Below are positions 19,901-28,700 of a stretch of DNA of 64,000 nt, one piece after another; position 1 is the first letter of the stretch; the number at the start of each line of letters is the position of its first letter. This stretch comes from Kiritimatiellia bacterium (GTDB lineage: Bacteria; Verrucomicrobiota; Kiritimatiellia; RFP12; UBA1067). The position numbers were made by a program, and so were the translations under genes. The notes below the pieces were generated by a model. That model did not search any database. It was not told where the DNA came from and saw only the letters and a list, made by a program, of their open reading frames with translations. Where the stretch lies: the NCBI GenBank assembly GCA_017520845.1, contig JAFXEU010000023.1:1-64000 (forward strand), given 5' to 3'.

Positions 19901-20612
19901 AATAGGTACGCTTAACCTCATTCGTCTCGCGAAGATCGATATCGAGCTTTATACCGAGCACATCGGCGAGATACGGCATTTCAACGCGCATGCCGATCGA
20001 GTTGGTAGGCGAGCAGGTTTCGAGCTCTGCGGAGCGGTAAATCATACTCTGCTTAACGACCTTACCGTCGGTCGTAGTCCAACCGCCAATATCGCGACCG
20101 TTCAAGCAGTCCATGCCCGAACCTTCAGGCCCGTTTTTGTCGGCGTAGATGATACGCGGCACACCGCCTGAAGTATAGAAGTGGCCGACGGCTACAGACG
20201 AGCCGTCGTCAACGGTCCAGGTATAATTACGGCCGACTTCAGGATCCCAATAAAGAATGGAGTTTTCACTCGTAGTTACGCTATATAATGCCTTAGCATC
20301 GCCCGATTCAATGTCGCGCGTACGATAAACGCTAACCGTGTAAGACGCGGCATTACCGGTCCACTCTAACTTAACCGGCAAGGAGTTAGTGCAATACTCA
20401 TTACTGTACATCTTACGAGCAGCTGTACCAGCAGTCGCAAATGTAGAAGTCTTGAGCATATTCGCGCTCTGAATAATCGACTTCAGGTTTTCGCTCATCG
20501 TCGAAACGGTCGAATAATCAGCCGGACTTACGATCGTCGGCGCGGCATTCGCCGATCCGAACATACACAATACCGCCGCTGCCGCGATAACACCTCGAAC
20601 CATACTGCGCAT
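13998..20612 (-). CDS. giant secreted protein: tyrosine-phosphatase-like head fused to Ig/MBG-like and glycine-rich repeats
   Basis: The protein has 2204 residues. Signal peptide about 1-23 (ending SANA). Residues 25-150 resemble a fibronectin-like fold. About 155-410 match the bacterial Tyr/Ser phosphatase family (Y_phosphatase3 type): a YRSAEL block, a DLRET block, and the P-loop HCAHGKDRAG with Cys312 and Arg318. Two sheet-rich segments follow, each opening with an NNW/NKW...ANW motif like the repeats of autotransporter-type proteins. MBG-like modules (YTLSGDYKATDAGTYTAQV and relatives) occur near 635-685, 1207-1270 and 1690-1775. A Pro/Glu/Gly linker precedes two long glycine-rich domains (about 1430-1675 and 1815-2065) with FLVVGGGGGGG starts. 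No PEP-CTERM, LPXTG or Por sorting tail is visible. It is transcribed alone. Probably surface-located; the role is unknown. Confidence 0.85.
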   Translation of the reverse strand: MRSMVRGVIAAAAVLCMFGSANAAPTIVSPADYSTVSTMSENLKSIIQSANMLKTSTFATAGTAARKMYSNEYCTNSLPVKLEWTGNAASYTVSVYRTRDIESGDAKALYSVTTSENSILYWDPEVGRNYTWTVDDGSSVAVGHFYTSGGVPRIIYADKNGPEGSGMDCLNGRDIGGWTTTDGKVVKQSMIYRSAELETCSPTNSIGMRVEMPYLADVLGIKLDIDLRETNEVKRTYLDYSLYYSAWKDLEISNISPDIPRYSAHLNAQSSFPSYTTAIIPNSTTTEKKRANIWKVFDQFTMEEHYPIIFHCAHGKDRAGTVGYILLSVLGVPADNAKRDFGLSWLYYVNEPMIDGYGYTPIDKAVLNFPSYGGATLKEQCENYLVVCARDAGVSETVAREKIAKFRSLMLEEPETQIASSDSETVTYTWTGNGGDNNWTNPANWTSPEDSYGYPDAENATVYINAESSYINLEGATYKAKPVFGEEVKSVIFANGTLEVTADAFTLGAADMDVTLNTDAKIVASGALKILGTLNVVIPEGGRDLPISAASLAADSAGKINLDLTDFSAVGEVTIARFGEAFENAAALEYTFTVAGNTVVDRGTIATPESKAIVYSQDKKTGVIALPDAVTGLVYTGSELVGVPAGEGYTLSGDYKATDAGTYTAQVVLKDGYSFKDSSDGTVTWTIAKANNEWIQNPEISINKWNIGDECGVVTPGATKFGAVTATISKDGGEAQIFDGQLPTTKGNYVITYAASGEGTDNYNPIPAADLTKSVSFTITANPSDLTAYAGYVTYPEPIFFVNGIMKLGEGTTTAKIKYSVNSTACNNVKEVTVDKDGYFRVNIPYENAADTLTWEVEVVNSVSSDVLTVAKSTIKRAHDPSRVTYKWRGKGADNKWRSLANWEGFSGTVGNNNPCCWGFPGFYNAAWVSHVHFDQSTGPEGIDLEGQTYASIDNGFFVFEENVFVKMKNGKLYIPGGYTTFENETVGLIGAKGSTLVINNVTLDNMSGKNLIPASGFTLVLEGNNTVNWNYNPTKSNSKFIVRDGTLSGNGFGSGTIAGTHVVEISNGVWSVSQNVTNDKGIGAKVIFRDGPDREAQFNTTGSLKMYGTYDIKIPATGKTKPAVEAATLASCSSSKIVLDVTDYKGATKVPLVKFTSKAVQTAPTSTLEAYADGVDVTSERGAKLTFEDNILYYSQNEVKDPVVLEKIEKPEYATTSFTYDGAEKVVVVEGENYTVTGTAKATNAGSYAAVVTPNEGFAWADETTDAITINWSIAKATNEWTTEPSISLTEWTQGETAGVLTAGVAKFGDVAVTINGDAFTQMPTAVGTYAITYSVADSANYSALTKIVSFTIKAAPVEPDPEEPGTGGDEGEGEEPKLEIDSAVGYIVRDLGELKDQVAVVFTNANNYAWTMPKSAKNVEFLVVGGGGGGGGHYTGTETKLNQGGSGGGGGAVVKGFVNNIASGAKMTINVGEGGEGGIATSGTTTDGLAGANGGNSYFKVGDVTYITAYGGGGDGGKSSTGVAIGGSNSGSRGRYEGSAASITATALADVEYIGAGADVSNVVCMRNKGTQGYQTNSGAPGGGGGGAVSEGIKTGSSSSGSTGGAGYKSDITGESKVYGSGGGSGLGKSVDGGAEIGKGGVGAGSGYANENGGDALANQGGGGGGGSYLKAGGAGGSGIIVLRFAYFEGEIAVDAEADVKPKISSKAYTGSTLTSGIVNTYAYSVEELTDDLINVGKKTVRVTLNEGYVWSDGDANKSKDFDWYIATVEAMDNGYKVIGLGEKGDEIALVFTNHTATINWTVPQNLKNAQFLVVGGGGGGGADCTPDDENYQAGGGGGGGGVVTGFINLDKNELVSIKIGVGGKGGVRADKISPYGAVKSQAENSFIKVGTTTVTANGGGGDPGSTQSHSSSSGAKTGGVGGSSSGSRSGATGRGEATRGKVEDSAGKIVSYIAFGNKGGAGYTSYQAGGGGGAATEGEDGTGNVGGNGGEGIALDITGTMSVYGSGGGGGAVNSAATGAGVGGTGAGNGGFTTVATSALANQGGGGGGGRTGNGGNGGSGIVVIRYTIEPEWTPPMPEKDGEADFKVEYNPEVLAALEAKAATSVDVKVNGVKLKGDEAVKALNTVVKNFDDALTFNGTDASLDIVIEVTEVNVENPAASKYVVKRGDTVLNLKEDATIKTSINKIDLNSDAVIFKLVIE

Positions 20613-20633
20613 AATATTATTCCTTATTTTATA

Positions 20634-20648
20634 ATGTAAAATTTACAT
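20634..20648. promoter_or_regulatory. palindrome in the promoter region of the giant gene
   Basis: ATGTAAAATTTACAT is a perfect 7-bp inverted repeat around one base, 22 bases before the ATG at 20612. It overlaps AT-rich, -10-like sequence, and AAGGAA lies closer to the start. It may be an operator. Confidence 0.4.
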
Positions 20649-20701
20649 TCTTATAACGGAAACGAGCCCCTCAAGAAGAAGGGAGAGAATACTATTTCGG
20701 A

Positions 20702-21709
20702 TCAATCGGCGCGGGCCATGACGGTCAACGCGCGGGCCAGCATTTCCGTACCTACTTTACCGGCATCGAAATCGGCTTTTATCCTGCCGTATCTCCGGAC
20801 GCACTCCTCGCGGCACGCCGCGCGCACGACGACGTCGTTGACGATGCCGCTCGCGATTCTGTTTACGCCCATGTCGGTCGGCGACTTGTACGGGCACGAC
20901 TCGCCCATCATCCGCTCCCAGATTTCGCGCAGAATAGGATAACCCTCGACGTCGCGGTTGTAATTTACGCGGATTTCGCCGTAAGCCAAAAAGTGATGCG
21001 GATCGATCTGATTCTCGTCCTTAAGCTCCAGCGTCGCCGCTTCATACGCGACGTTCAGCGGATGCATCAGAGGGAGATTCCATACCGGGAACGTCTCGAA
21101 TTTCGCATAACCCGCCCTATTGCCGCGCTTCACCTCGTGATAAAGCATCGTAAGACACGTGGCGAACTTCCCCGAGCCGGGACCCGGCCCCGTAACGACG
21201 ACGATCGGCTTCTCGGTCGGGATGTAATCGTTGCGTCCGTAACCGGAATCGCTCACGATGGTATCAAGGTCGTTGGGATAACCCTGAATCGGATAATGAT
21301 AAAATACCGCCACGCCCGCGTCCTCGAGAGTCTTCGCGAAAGCGCGCGTCGAGGGGTGGCCGTCGAAGCGCGTTATCGCGACTCCGCGCACGGAGATGCC
21401 GAATTCGCGCATCGCGTTTATGAGCTTAAGGGTCTCTTCCTCGTACGTCGTACCGTAGTCGGCGCGGCGCTTCTTCTGCTCGATATCGCCGGCGTAGATA
21501 CAAAGCACAAGTTCGGCCTGATCGCCTAAACTCTGCAGAAGACGGAGCTTTACGTTAGGATCGTACCCGGGCAGGCAACGCGCGGCGTGATTGTCGTTCA
21601 TCAGTTTGCCGCCGAATTCAAGATAGAGCTTGCCGTATTTCTCAGCGCGGCGGCGAATTTCCTTCGACTGCTCGCGAACATACTTATCGTTGTCAAATCC
21701 TAATCTCAT
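20702..21709 (-). CDS. DUF1846-family protein, short form
   Basis: The protein has 335 residues. The sequence follows the DUF1846 family closely from the first residue: RLGFDNDKYV, YLEFGGKLMNDNHA, a nucleotide-type loop VVTGPGPGSGK (about 180-190), AGYAKFETFPVWNLPL and CPYKSPTDMGVNR. Family members I know run to about 490-505 residues; this one stops soon after the MGVNR block, so roughly the last 160 residues are missing. Only 90 non-coding bases separate its stop from the next gene start, so the missing part is not nearby in another frame. Whether it is a functional short form or a truncation is open. The biochemical role of the family is not established. It follows the NifU-like gene by 18 bases. 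Confidence 0.85.
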   Translation of the reverse strand: MRLGFDNDKYVREQSKEIRRRAEKYGKLYLEFGGKLMNDNHAARCLPGYDPNVKLRLLQSLGDQAELVLCIYAGDIEQKKRRADYGTTYEEETLKLINAMREFGISVRGVAITRFDGHPSTRAFAKTLEDAGVAVFYHYPIQGYPNDLDTIVSDSGYGRNDYIPTEKPIVVVTGPGPGSGKFATCLTMLYHEVKRGNRAGYAKFETFPVWNLPLMHPLNVAYEAATLELKDENQIDPHHFLAYGEIRVNYNRDVEGYPILREIWERMMGESCPYKSPTDMGVNRIASGIVNDVVVRAACREECVRRYGRIKADFDAGKVGTEMLARALTVMARAD

Positions 21710-21727
21710 TTACCCCGCCGATCCGCG

Positions 21728-22294
21728 TCAACGCTTTATGATTTCGTCGATGATTTTCTGGATGTTTTCTTTGCAGCGCCCGCAGCCGCCGCCCGCCTTG
21801 GTGAAGTTCATTACCTCCTCGACCGACGTAAGCTGGTTCTCCGTCACGACGCGGCGGATCTCGTTCTCGGAAACGTTGTAGCAAGAGCAAAGAACGCTTT
21901 CTTCCAGGTTCTTATCGGAATTCTCGCCCGTTTCGTAATTTTTTATAGCAGCTTCCATCGCTTCTCGACCCATTACAGAGCAATGCATCTTCTGAGGCGG
22001 AAGCCCGCCGAGATAGTCGGCGATCTCCTGATTCGTAATCTTTTTTGCCTCTTCAAGAGTCTTCCCGAGAACCATCTCGGTAAGCGCCGAGCTCGAAGCG
22101 ATAGCGCTCGCGCAACCGAAAGTCTGAAATTTGGCTTCGACGATTTTACCGTCTTCTCCGAGCTTAAACTGAAATTTAAGCGCGTCTCCGCAGGCAAGAG
22201 AGCCGACCGTCGCGCTACCGTCGGGATTTTCAATCGTACCAACATTCCGGGGGTTCCGGAAGTGATCCATCATCTTGTCAGAATAGTTCCACAT
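21728..22294 (-). CDS. nifU: NifU/IscU-type iron-sulfur cluster scaffold with C-terminal BFD-like [2Fe-2S] domain
   Basis: The protein has 188 residues. Residues 1-125 are an IscU/NifU-N scaffold with its three cysteine positions in SLACGDAL, TFGCASAIASSS and QKMHCSVMG. Residues 130-188 form a bacterioferritin-associated-ferredoxin-like domain with CSCYNVSENEIRR and GGGCGRCK (four cysteines). The C-terminal thioredoxin-like NifU domain is absent. This two-domain form builds clusters on the scaffold and passes them on. No NifS/IscS gene adjoins it. An extended -10 box ends ten bases before the ATG and no ribosome site is present, so the transcript is probably nearly leaderless. Start at 22294 matches the family N-terminus. 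Confidence 0.92.
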   Translation of the reverse strand: MWNYSDKMMDHFRNPRNVGTIENPDGSATVGSLACGDALKFQFKLGEDGKIVEAKFQTFGCASAIASSSALTEMVLGKTLEEAKKITNQEIADYLGGLPPQKMHCSVMGREAMEAAIKNYETGENSDKNLEESVLCSCYNVSENEIRRVVTENQLTSVEEVMNFTKAGGGCGRCKENIQKIIDEIIKR

Positions 22295-22304
22295 ATCGGT
22301 TGAT

Positions 22305-22313
22305 ATTATACCA
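22305..22313 (-). promoter_or_regulatory. extended -10 promoter of the nifU-like gene
   Basis: Minus strand reads TGGTATAAT. Ten bases separate TATAAT from the ATG at 22294 and there is no Shine-Dalgarno sequence between them. Confidence 0.65.
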
Positions 22314-22331
22314 TAAAAAGGGTCTGTCGGG

Positions 22332-23000
22332 TTAACCGAAATCCCCGGCAGAAGTGAACTCCAGACGCTTTGACGTGAACGGATGCTTAAAAGCTATCGA
22401 AAGCGAATGCAGAAAGAGCCTCGAAGCCTTTTTGCCGCCGTATTTAACGTCGCCGACGACAGGATGTCCCGCCTCCGAAAAATGTACGCGGATCTGGTTT
22501 TTTCGTCCGCTTTTCAGTTTCACCTCGACAAGCGAGACGCCTTTGGAAAACGAAAGAACCCGCCACCCGGTCACAGCCCTTTTAGCGCCCTTCGTTCCCT
22601 CGGGGACGGACCGCACCCTGTACCCGTCGGCGTCTTCCTTCAGGTATGAATCAAAAACGCCCTCTCCGGAATCAAGACGCCCTTCCACGCGGGCAAGATA
22701 TGTCTTTTCGGTTAGATTATTCCAATCGGCTCTGAAATATTCGGCAACCTCTTCAGATTTTGCGAATATCATAACGCCGCTCGTCTCCCTGTCAAGGCGA
22801 TGAACGAGCCAAACCCGTTTACGGCTTTTCGCCTGACCCTTGCGAACATAAGCGTTCAGATAATTCTCGGCCGTCGCCTGGGCTTCCCGCGCCGAACGCC
22901 CGTAAAGTTTCGTGTGAACGGTCAAGAGTCCCGCCGGCTTATCGATTACGATAACATCCTTGTCCTCATGAAGAATCTTAAAAGGGAGACGCTCTTTCAT
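22332..23000 (-). CDS. RluA-family RNA pseudouridine synthase
   Basis: This 222-residue cytoplasmic enzyme isomerises uridine in RNA. The catalytic aspartate lies in HRLDRETSGVMIF, with the family start ILHEDKDVIVIDKPAGLLTVHT and the C-terminal GRKNQIRVHFSEAGHPVVGD. There is no N-terminal S4 domain, so it belongs with the short RluA/RluC-like or TruC-like forms; the exact target base cannot be told. It begins 11 bases after recJ ends and has no clear ribosome site, so translation is probably coupled to recJ. Confidence 0.93.
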   Translation of the reverse strand: MKERLPFKILHEDKDVIVIDKPAGLLTVHTKLYGRSAREAQATAENYLNAYVRKGQAKSRKRVWLVHRLDRETSGVMIFAKSEEVAEYFRADWNNLTEKTYLARVEGRLDSGEGVFDSYLKEDADGYRVRSVPEGTKGAKRAVTGWRVLSFSKGVSLVEVKLKSGRKNQIRVHFSEAGHPVVGDVKYGGKKASRLFLHSLSIAFKHPFTSKRLEFTSAGDFG

Positions 23001-23011
23001 GATGCGGTGAA

Positions 23012-24709
23012 TCAGCGGTTTACGGACAGGATTTTAAGTTCGACATGCTTCTCGCCGTATGTCGAAATCGCGGCTTTAAACATAACGTCGCAGGGAAGAT
23101 GGGCTCTCGATCTGAGGCTTTCGATTTTAGAGCCCTTGTTCCACCAGACCGCGCGCAGGCCACCCGGAAACGCAAGCTGAAGATGACGGCCTTCGCCTCC
23201 CATTACGCGCACGTCCGAGAAATATACGTTTTTAAAGGCGAATACAGGCTCGGGATTTTCTTCCCCGAAAGGCTCCATCCGCGTAATGGAATCGACGAAC
23301 TCAACCGTCATATCGCCCGGGGTCACCCACGCGTCAATCAAAATTTCACCGTCTTCGCCCTTCGCCGACGCTTCAGCCTGTGAACGGCAGGCGTCCGTGA
23401 AAAGCGACCTGAAATATTCAATGCAACCCGCCTTAACCGAAAAACCGGCGGCGGCGGCATGACCGCCGAAGCGCGAAAGCGCGTCAGAAGACGCCGTAAG
23501 AGCATCTCGCACGTTATACCCTTCCGGCGCGCGCGCAGAACCGTGATCCCCGACGAGAACGGCGACGGGAACCGCGCACGAAGGCGATTCGTCGGAGATC
23601 TTTTCAAGAACGCGCGCCGCGACAACGCCGGCGACGCCCTGATGTCCGTCCGGAAGAACGACAACCTGGGCGAATGCGCCCTTCTGTATCTGAACAAGCG
23701 CCGAATCGACCATATCCTGTTCGACGCTCTTACGCTCCATATTGCGCAGATCAACCTGGCGCGCGAGTTCACGCGCCTCTTCGCGGTCTTTCGACAGCAC
23801 GAGGCGCAACGCCTCGGAACCGTCGGACATACGCCCCGACGCGTTTATCCTGGGGCCGATCGCATATCCGAAATCCCTCGATGTCATGGCGACGACACCC
23901 GGACGGCAGACGCGCTGAAAAAGTTCCTTGAGCCCCATAGGAGCGTATTTCCGGAAAAGTTTCAACGCCTCGGAAACGAGAATCCTGTTCTGATCCTTCA
24001 AAGGCATTATGTCCGTTATCGTCGCCAGTCCCGCAAGAACTATCAGCGGACCCGCGACGGAGCCGCCGTCGTAAAGCCCCGCCTCGCGGAACCTGACGAT
24101 AAGCGCATTCGCGAGCATAAAAGCGACACCTGCGCCGCAGAGCCCCGAAAGCTCCTCCGGAGAGCGGACTTTCGGATTTACTATCGGACAGTCCGGCAGT
24201 TCTTCGCCCGGCAGATGATGATCGGTGACAACGACGTCAATACCCTTCGATTTTAAAAACGCCGTCTCGTCGACCGAGTTTATGCCGTTATCGACAGTGA
24301 CGACGAACTTCACGTCGGGATGTTCCTTCAAAAGCCTCTCGACCGTTTTTGCGTTAAGTCCGTAACCTTCTTCCATACGTTTAGGAAGAAACGGATGAAC
24401 GTCAAACTCCAAAATCTCAAGAGTCTTTACCAGTATCGCCGTGGCGCAGATTCCGTCGCAGTCGTAATCGCCGAGAATTACCGTTTTCCTGTTTTCGCGT
24501 TTCGCCGCCATGACGGCCAGGACGGCTTCGTCGATTCCGGGCAGGCGTCCCGGAGGGAGAAGATTTTTATGGGACGGATTGAAGAAGTCTTCGAGAGTGT
24601 CGGCCGTAACGCCTCTTAAAGCGAGAAGCCTGGCCATAAGCGGGCTTTCGCCCGCTCTGACCAGCAAGGCCGCTTCGGCCTCGGAGACTTCTCTCTCTTT
24701 CCAGATCAT
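23012..24709 (-). CDS. recJ: single-stranded-DNA-specific exonuclease RecJ
   Basis: The protein has 565 residues, the normal size. RecJ degrades single-stranded DNA 5' to 3' in recombination and mismatch or base-excision repair. The DHH phosphoesterase motifs are visible: GDYDCDGICATAI (about 80-92), VTVDNG, VTDHHLPG (about 160-168) and the DHHA1 motif FGGHAAAAGF near 410. The N-terminus SPLMARLLALRGV and the OB-type C-terminal region are also as expected. It lies 17 bases after ilvE and is followed by an RluA-type gene, so it sits in a housekeeping operon. Confidence 0.97.
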   Translation of the reverse strand: MIWKEREVSEAEAALLVRAGESPLMARLLALRGVTADTLEDFFNPSHKNLLPPGRLPGIDEAVLAVMAAKRENRKTVILGDYDCDGICATAILVKTLEILEFDVHPFLPKRMEEGYGLNAKTVERLLKEHPDVKFVVTVDNGINSVDETAFLKSKGIDVVVTDHHLPGEELPDCPIVNPKVRSPEELSGLCGAGVAFMLANALIVRFREAGLYDGGSVAGPLIVLAGLATITDIMPLKDQNRILVSEALKLFRKYAPMGLKELFQRVCRPGVVAMTSRDFGYAIGPRINASGRMSDGSEALRLVLSKDREEARELARQVDLRNMERKSVEQDMVDSALVQIQKGAFAQVVVLPDGHQGVAGVVAARVLEKISDESPSCAVPVAVLVGDHGSARAPEGYNVRDALTASSDALSRFGGHAAAAGFSVKAGCIEYFRSLFTDACRSQAEASAKGEDGEILIDAWVTPGDMTVEFVDSITRMEPFGEENPEPVFAFKNVYFSDVRVMGGEGRHLQLAFPGGLRAVWWNKGSKIESLRSRAHLPCDVMFKAAISTYGEKHVELKILSVNR

Positions 24710-24726
24710 CCCGTTCGACCGATCTC

Positions 24727-25758
24727 TTACGCGTCGATTTTAACCTCGTGACACCAGCCGTGGACGTCTTCCAGAAGACCGTACTGAATACCCTGAACGG
24801 TATCGTAAAGCTTCTGGAGATGTTCGCCGACGGTATCCTTGTCGGAAATCTTAATAACATCCTCGCCGCGTGTGATCTCCCAGACGGGCGTTATCACGAC
24901 GGCTGTTCCGCATGCGGCGACTTCGGCGAATTCGCGGATCTCATCGTACGGAACGGGACGACACTCGACTTTCCAGCCGAGATCGGCGGCGCACTCCTTG
25001 AGCGACATGTTCGTGATGGACGGGAGAATCGAGTTGCTGTCGGGAGTAACGTACGTTCCGTCCTTTGTGATGCCGATGAAGTTAGACGTTGAAAACTCCT
25101 CGACGTACTTGTGGGTCTTCGCGTCGAGATAAAGCTCGACGGGCCAGCCGTCGTGCTTCGCCTTCTCGTGGGCGTAAAGTGACGCGGCGTAGTTTCCGCC
25201 GACCTTCACGTCGCCCATACCGTTGGGGGCGGCGCGGTCCCAATCGTCGAGAATGACGGCTCTGACGGGCTTAAGTCCGCCCTTGTAGTAGGCGCCTACG
25301 GGCATAACCATTACCATAAAGGTATATTCCTTGGCGGGAGCGACGCCGATCTGGGGGCCGGTGCCGATAAGCAAAGGCCTCAGATAGAGAGAGCCTCCCG
25401 TACCGTACGGAGGAACGTACTCCTCGTTGGCGCGTACGACCTTGTCGACCGCGTCGATGAACATGTCCACCGGAACGGGCGGCATCACGCAGCGCTCCGC
25501 CGTCTTATACATGCGCTTGGCGTTCTCCTCGGGGCGGAAAATCACGATCTTTCCGTCCTTCTGACGGAAGGCCTTCATTCCCTCGAAGCACTCCTGGCCG
25601 TAATGCAGGCAGCTCGCGCCGATATGCATCGTGATTTCGGGCTTCTTGACGAATTCGCCTTCAGACCACGCTCCGTCTTTCCACGTGTAGCGGATGTGGC
25701 AGTTCACCTCCGAAAAACCGAAGCCCAAACTGGCCCAGTCGATATCTGTTCTTGGCAT
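24727..25758 (-). CDS. ilvE: branched-chain amino acid aminotransferase
   Basis: This 343-residue PLP enzyme of fold type IV interconverts leucine, isoleucine and valine with their keto acids. Features of the longer (BCAT2-like) group are present: CFEGMKAFR, RPEENAKRM, the lysine loop GDVKVGGNYAASL (Schiff-base Lys near 193), YVEEFSTSNF and the C-terminal ACGTAVVITPVWEI. AAAGGAG precedes the ATG, and a TATAAT box lies about 15 bases upstream (25774-25779, minus), so it can start a transcript that runs on into recJ and the pseudouridine synthase gene. Confidence 0.96.
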   Translation of the reverse strand: MPRTDIDWASLGFGFSEVNCHIRYTWKDGAWSEGEFVKKPEITMHIGASCLHYGQECFEGMKAFRQKDGKIVIFRPEENAKRMYKTAERCVMPPVPVDMFIDAVDKVVRANEEYVPPYGTGGSLYLRPLLIGTGPQIGVAPAKEYTFMVMVMPVGAYYKGGLKPVRAVILDDWDRAAPNGMGDVKVGGNYAASLYAHEKAKHDGWPVELYLDAKTHKYVEEFSTSNFIGITKDGTYVTPDSNSILPSITNMSLKECAADLGWKVECRPVPYDEIREFAEVAACGTAVVITPVWEITRGEDVIKISDKDTVGEHLQKLYDTVQGIQYGLLEDVHGWCHEVKIDA

Positions 25759-25779
25759 TTTGTTTTCTCCTTTATTATA

Positions 25780-28700
25780 TTACTTGATTAAACCGTTTTC
25801 AGGCGCATACGTTCCGGGCATCCCGCGGGGAGCCCTCTTCTGAGCGTTTATGTCGTCGACGATTATCCCGAGGACCTTATCGCGCTGCACAAAACCGAAT
25901 CGCGGATATAAAAGCTCAACGATCTTTCTGGACTCGTAATATCCCTGCGCGGCCTTGTATCTGGCGTACAGGGCCAGCAGATTGGCGTCCTGAGCCTTGT
26001 CGCGAATGCTCTTCATGTACTCCTCGAGACGGCTCAACATCAAAGAGAAATTATGCTTTGCCGCGAAGTCGAAAAATCTGTAAGTCTCCGCCCGATAGTT
26101 TTTCAGAGGGGAATTACCGTCCAGAGAATAATAATGAGCAAGAATCGCCCATTCGACAAAGAGATTCACGTCGGGTTTGTCGGCAACGGCCTTATATTCG
26201 ATCAACGCATGATACGCCGCGTCGAGGCGACCCGTCGAAAGGAATATCTTTGCGGCCTTATGAAGATAATTCCGGTTCTTCGACTTCAAAACGTCTTCCG
26301 CGACGAGAGACATTATCATCTGAGCCTTTTCCTTGAAGCCGAATTCAATATATGCGTCCGCAAGGGCGCAGGAGTCCTCAAGCGTAAGACCCGCCTTTTT
26401 GACTTCCGCAAACCACTCTTCATCGTTTTTCGTGTTCATCCCTTCCTGTCCGAACCGGCTCAGCATGGAGAGATTTGCGAGATATTTCTTTATGTTGCCC
26501 GTACGTTTGTTGTTGGGATCGATCTTGTCGGTATATTCGACCAAATCTCTTGCCGTCTCAAACCGGCCCTTCGGCAGGAGGTAGGATCCTATGTATCTGA
26601 AGGTGGCCTCGGGCGACGCGGGATAAAGAAGATGGGCTTCACGGAACGCGGTTGCCGCATCGGCGTAGCGACCCTGCTTGACGTAAAGCCCCGCGATCGA
26701 CGCCCTTAATTTCGAGAAACTCTTCTGGGCCGCAAAATCGCGGCGGTACATCGGATCGCTAATGAGCCTTCTCGTATACCAGTCCCAGAAATCACGATCC
26801 TTGCGGGCAAGAGCGGGATTATACGCCGTCGTATCGGCGTTGATCTTCATTATCAGGCCGTGAGGCGACAGATACGGATACATCCACTCCATCGCGTAAC
26901 TCTCTTCGATGTAGAATGAATGGCGGCTTCTGTCATGCTCGTGCATCATCTTGGCGAGCTCGGCGTTGATCTCCATAACTTCCAGCGCTCCCGTAACCTG
27001 AAGCCTGCCGTTTCTGGCGCTCACGCCTTTACGGTCGGCATAGCGCTGAAACGCGACGGCGCTGTCCTCCTCGGAAGGTATCCAGATTTCATCGCCGTAG
27101 AGATCTCGCTCGACGGCCATGTACGTTCCGTCCGCGAGAGCGTTTTGGGTGATGAGATAGATGTCGGGTCTGAAGTTCGCGCCGTAAATCATATATGTGG
27201 GAACAAAGCGCCCCGGATCGGTACCGCCGAAGAAAACGGAATACGGATCCATCGGCGGCGGATAATCGGGATCGGGCAAAGGCTCCTCATCCTCGGTTAT
27301 CTGCGCTCTGATCGCCTTGGCTCCGTCAAGCTGATACGCTCCGAACTGCCATCCGAAAGTATGGCCGTTCTGTTCCGATCCGCCGAATCTGAATACGATT
27401 TCATCGTCAGTGTAGTTTTTAACCACGGGGGTCACACCCGCTCCGAGCAGAATCGCGGCGCAAAGGATAAAGCCTAAAACGCGCGGTGCCGGACGGCGCT
27501 TAACTCCGGAGGCCAGCCTCAGATAGGCGAAAGCGGCAAAAATAACGAGGCCGTAACCGATCCACATGGCGATCATGGCATGAGACGAGATGAATTTCAC
27601 TTTCTGGATGAAACCGTCCTGGATGTCTCCCTTGACGTCGGCCAAAAGAATAAGCGGCAAGGTCATCACGAAAAAGCACGCTCCGGACGCGATAATCCAC
27701 TGCTGAGTGAGGTTGCCCGCGTCGAACGAGACGGTCGGAACGGAACTTTCGCGAAGCCTGAATCTGACGATGGCCGGAACCGAGAAATATGCAACACCAA
27801 AAACCGACAAAACGCTCAGGCAGAGAGCAAAAGCCAACGGCGAGCCGTTAGGAAGCGTCCATTTGTAAATACTCAGGAAAAGCGCACCTGCAACGACTGC
27901 CGCGCATACCGCCAACGACCCCGTACGGCCTTCGCGCAGAGCAACATCGACAAATCTGCGCAACGCCATCGCGGGACGGACCAGCAACTGTTTAAAAGCG
28001 ATGTAAAGAACGCCGAAGACGGCGGGAACCGCCATAAGCAGAAGCAGCAACCTGTCGAATGCGAGCAAAGCTCCGGTTTCTTTAGCTCCGCAAGCGATCG
28101 AAATCGCGCGAACACCAAGAAGAATCGCAAAGAAACAGGAGAACCAGAGAGCGCTGTACGAAATCTTCTTTCCGGCAACGCGGACCGTAAAGCGCCAGCA
28201 TGCCAGAGGCAGCAGGGACAATACGATCAGATAATCAGAGAACTGCACTTTCAGCTCGGTGAAATAATGTATCGTCTGAGCTTTAATCAACGCGAAAAAT
28301 TCGGAAAATCCGCCAAATGACGGCATTTTAATCTCTTCGTACTGACCGCGCGTAATGGCGTGCTTAAAACCGTCCCATGTTCTCGGATATCCCCAATTCA
28401 TCGGAGGATTGCGAAATTCGGAAACGATCGGCATATAAGCGTAAAACGAAAGACCGAGCTGCGCGAAAAACGCCGCGCCCGCCACGGATCTGCCGTGAGG
28501 AAGAACGAACCAAACCAGCGCGAGAACGGTGAAATTCCATACGAGCGGCCACCAGAACCACCACGTCGAAGGATGCGCAAGACCATGCATCGCGCCGCGG
28601 GAAAGAAGCAGATGAAGCGCAAGCTGGAATCCGGCGACAGGAATGGCGAAACAAAGCCCCTTCTTTACGAAAACGGACAGGGCGACTAAAGTGACGATCA

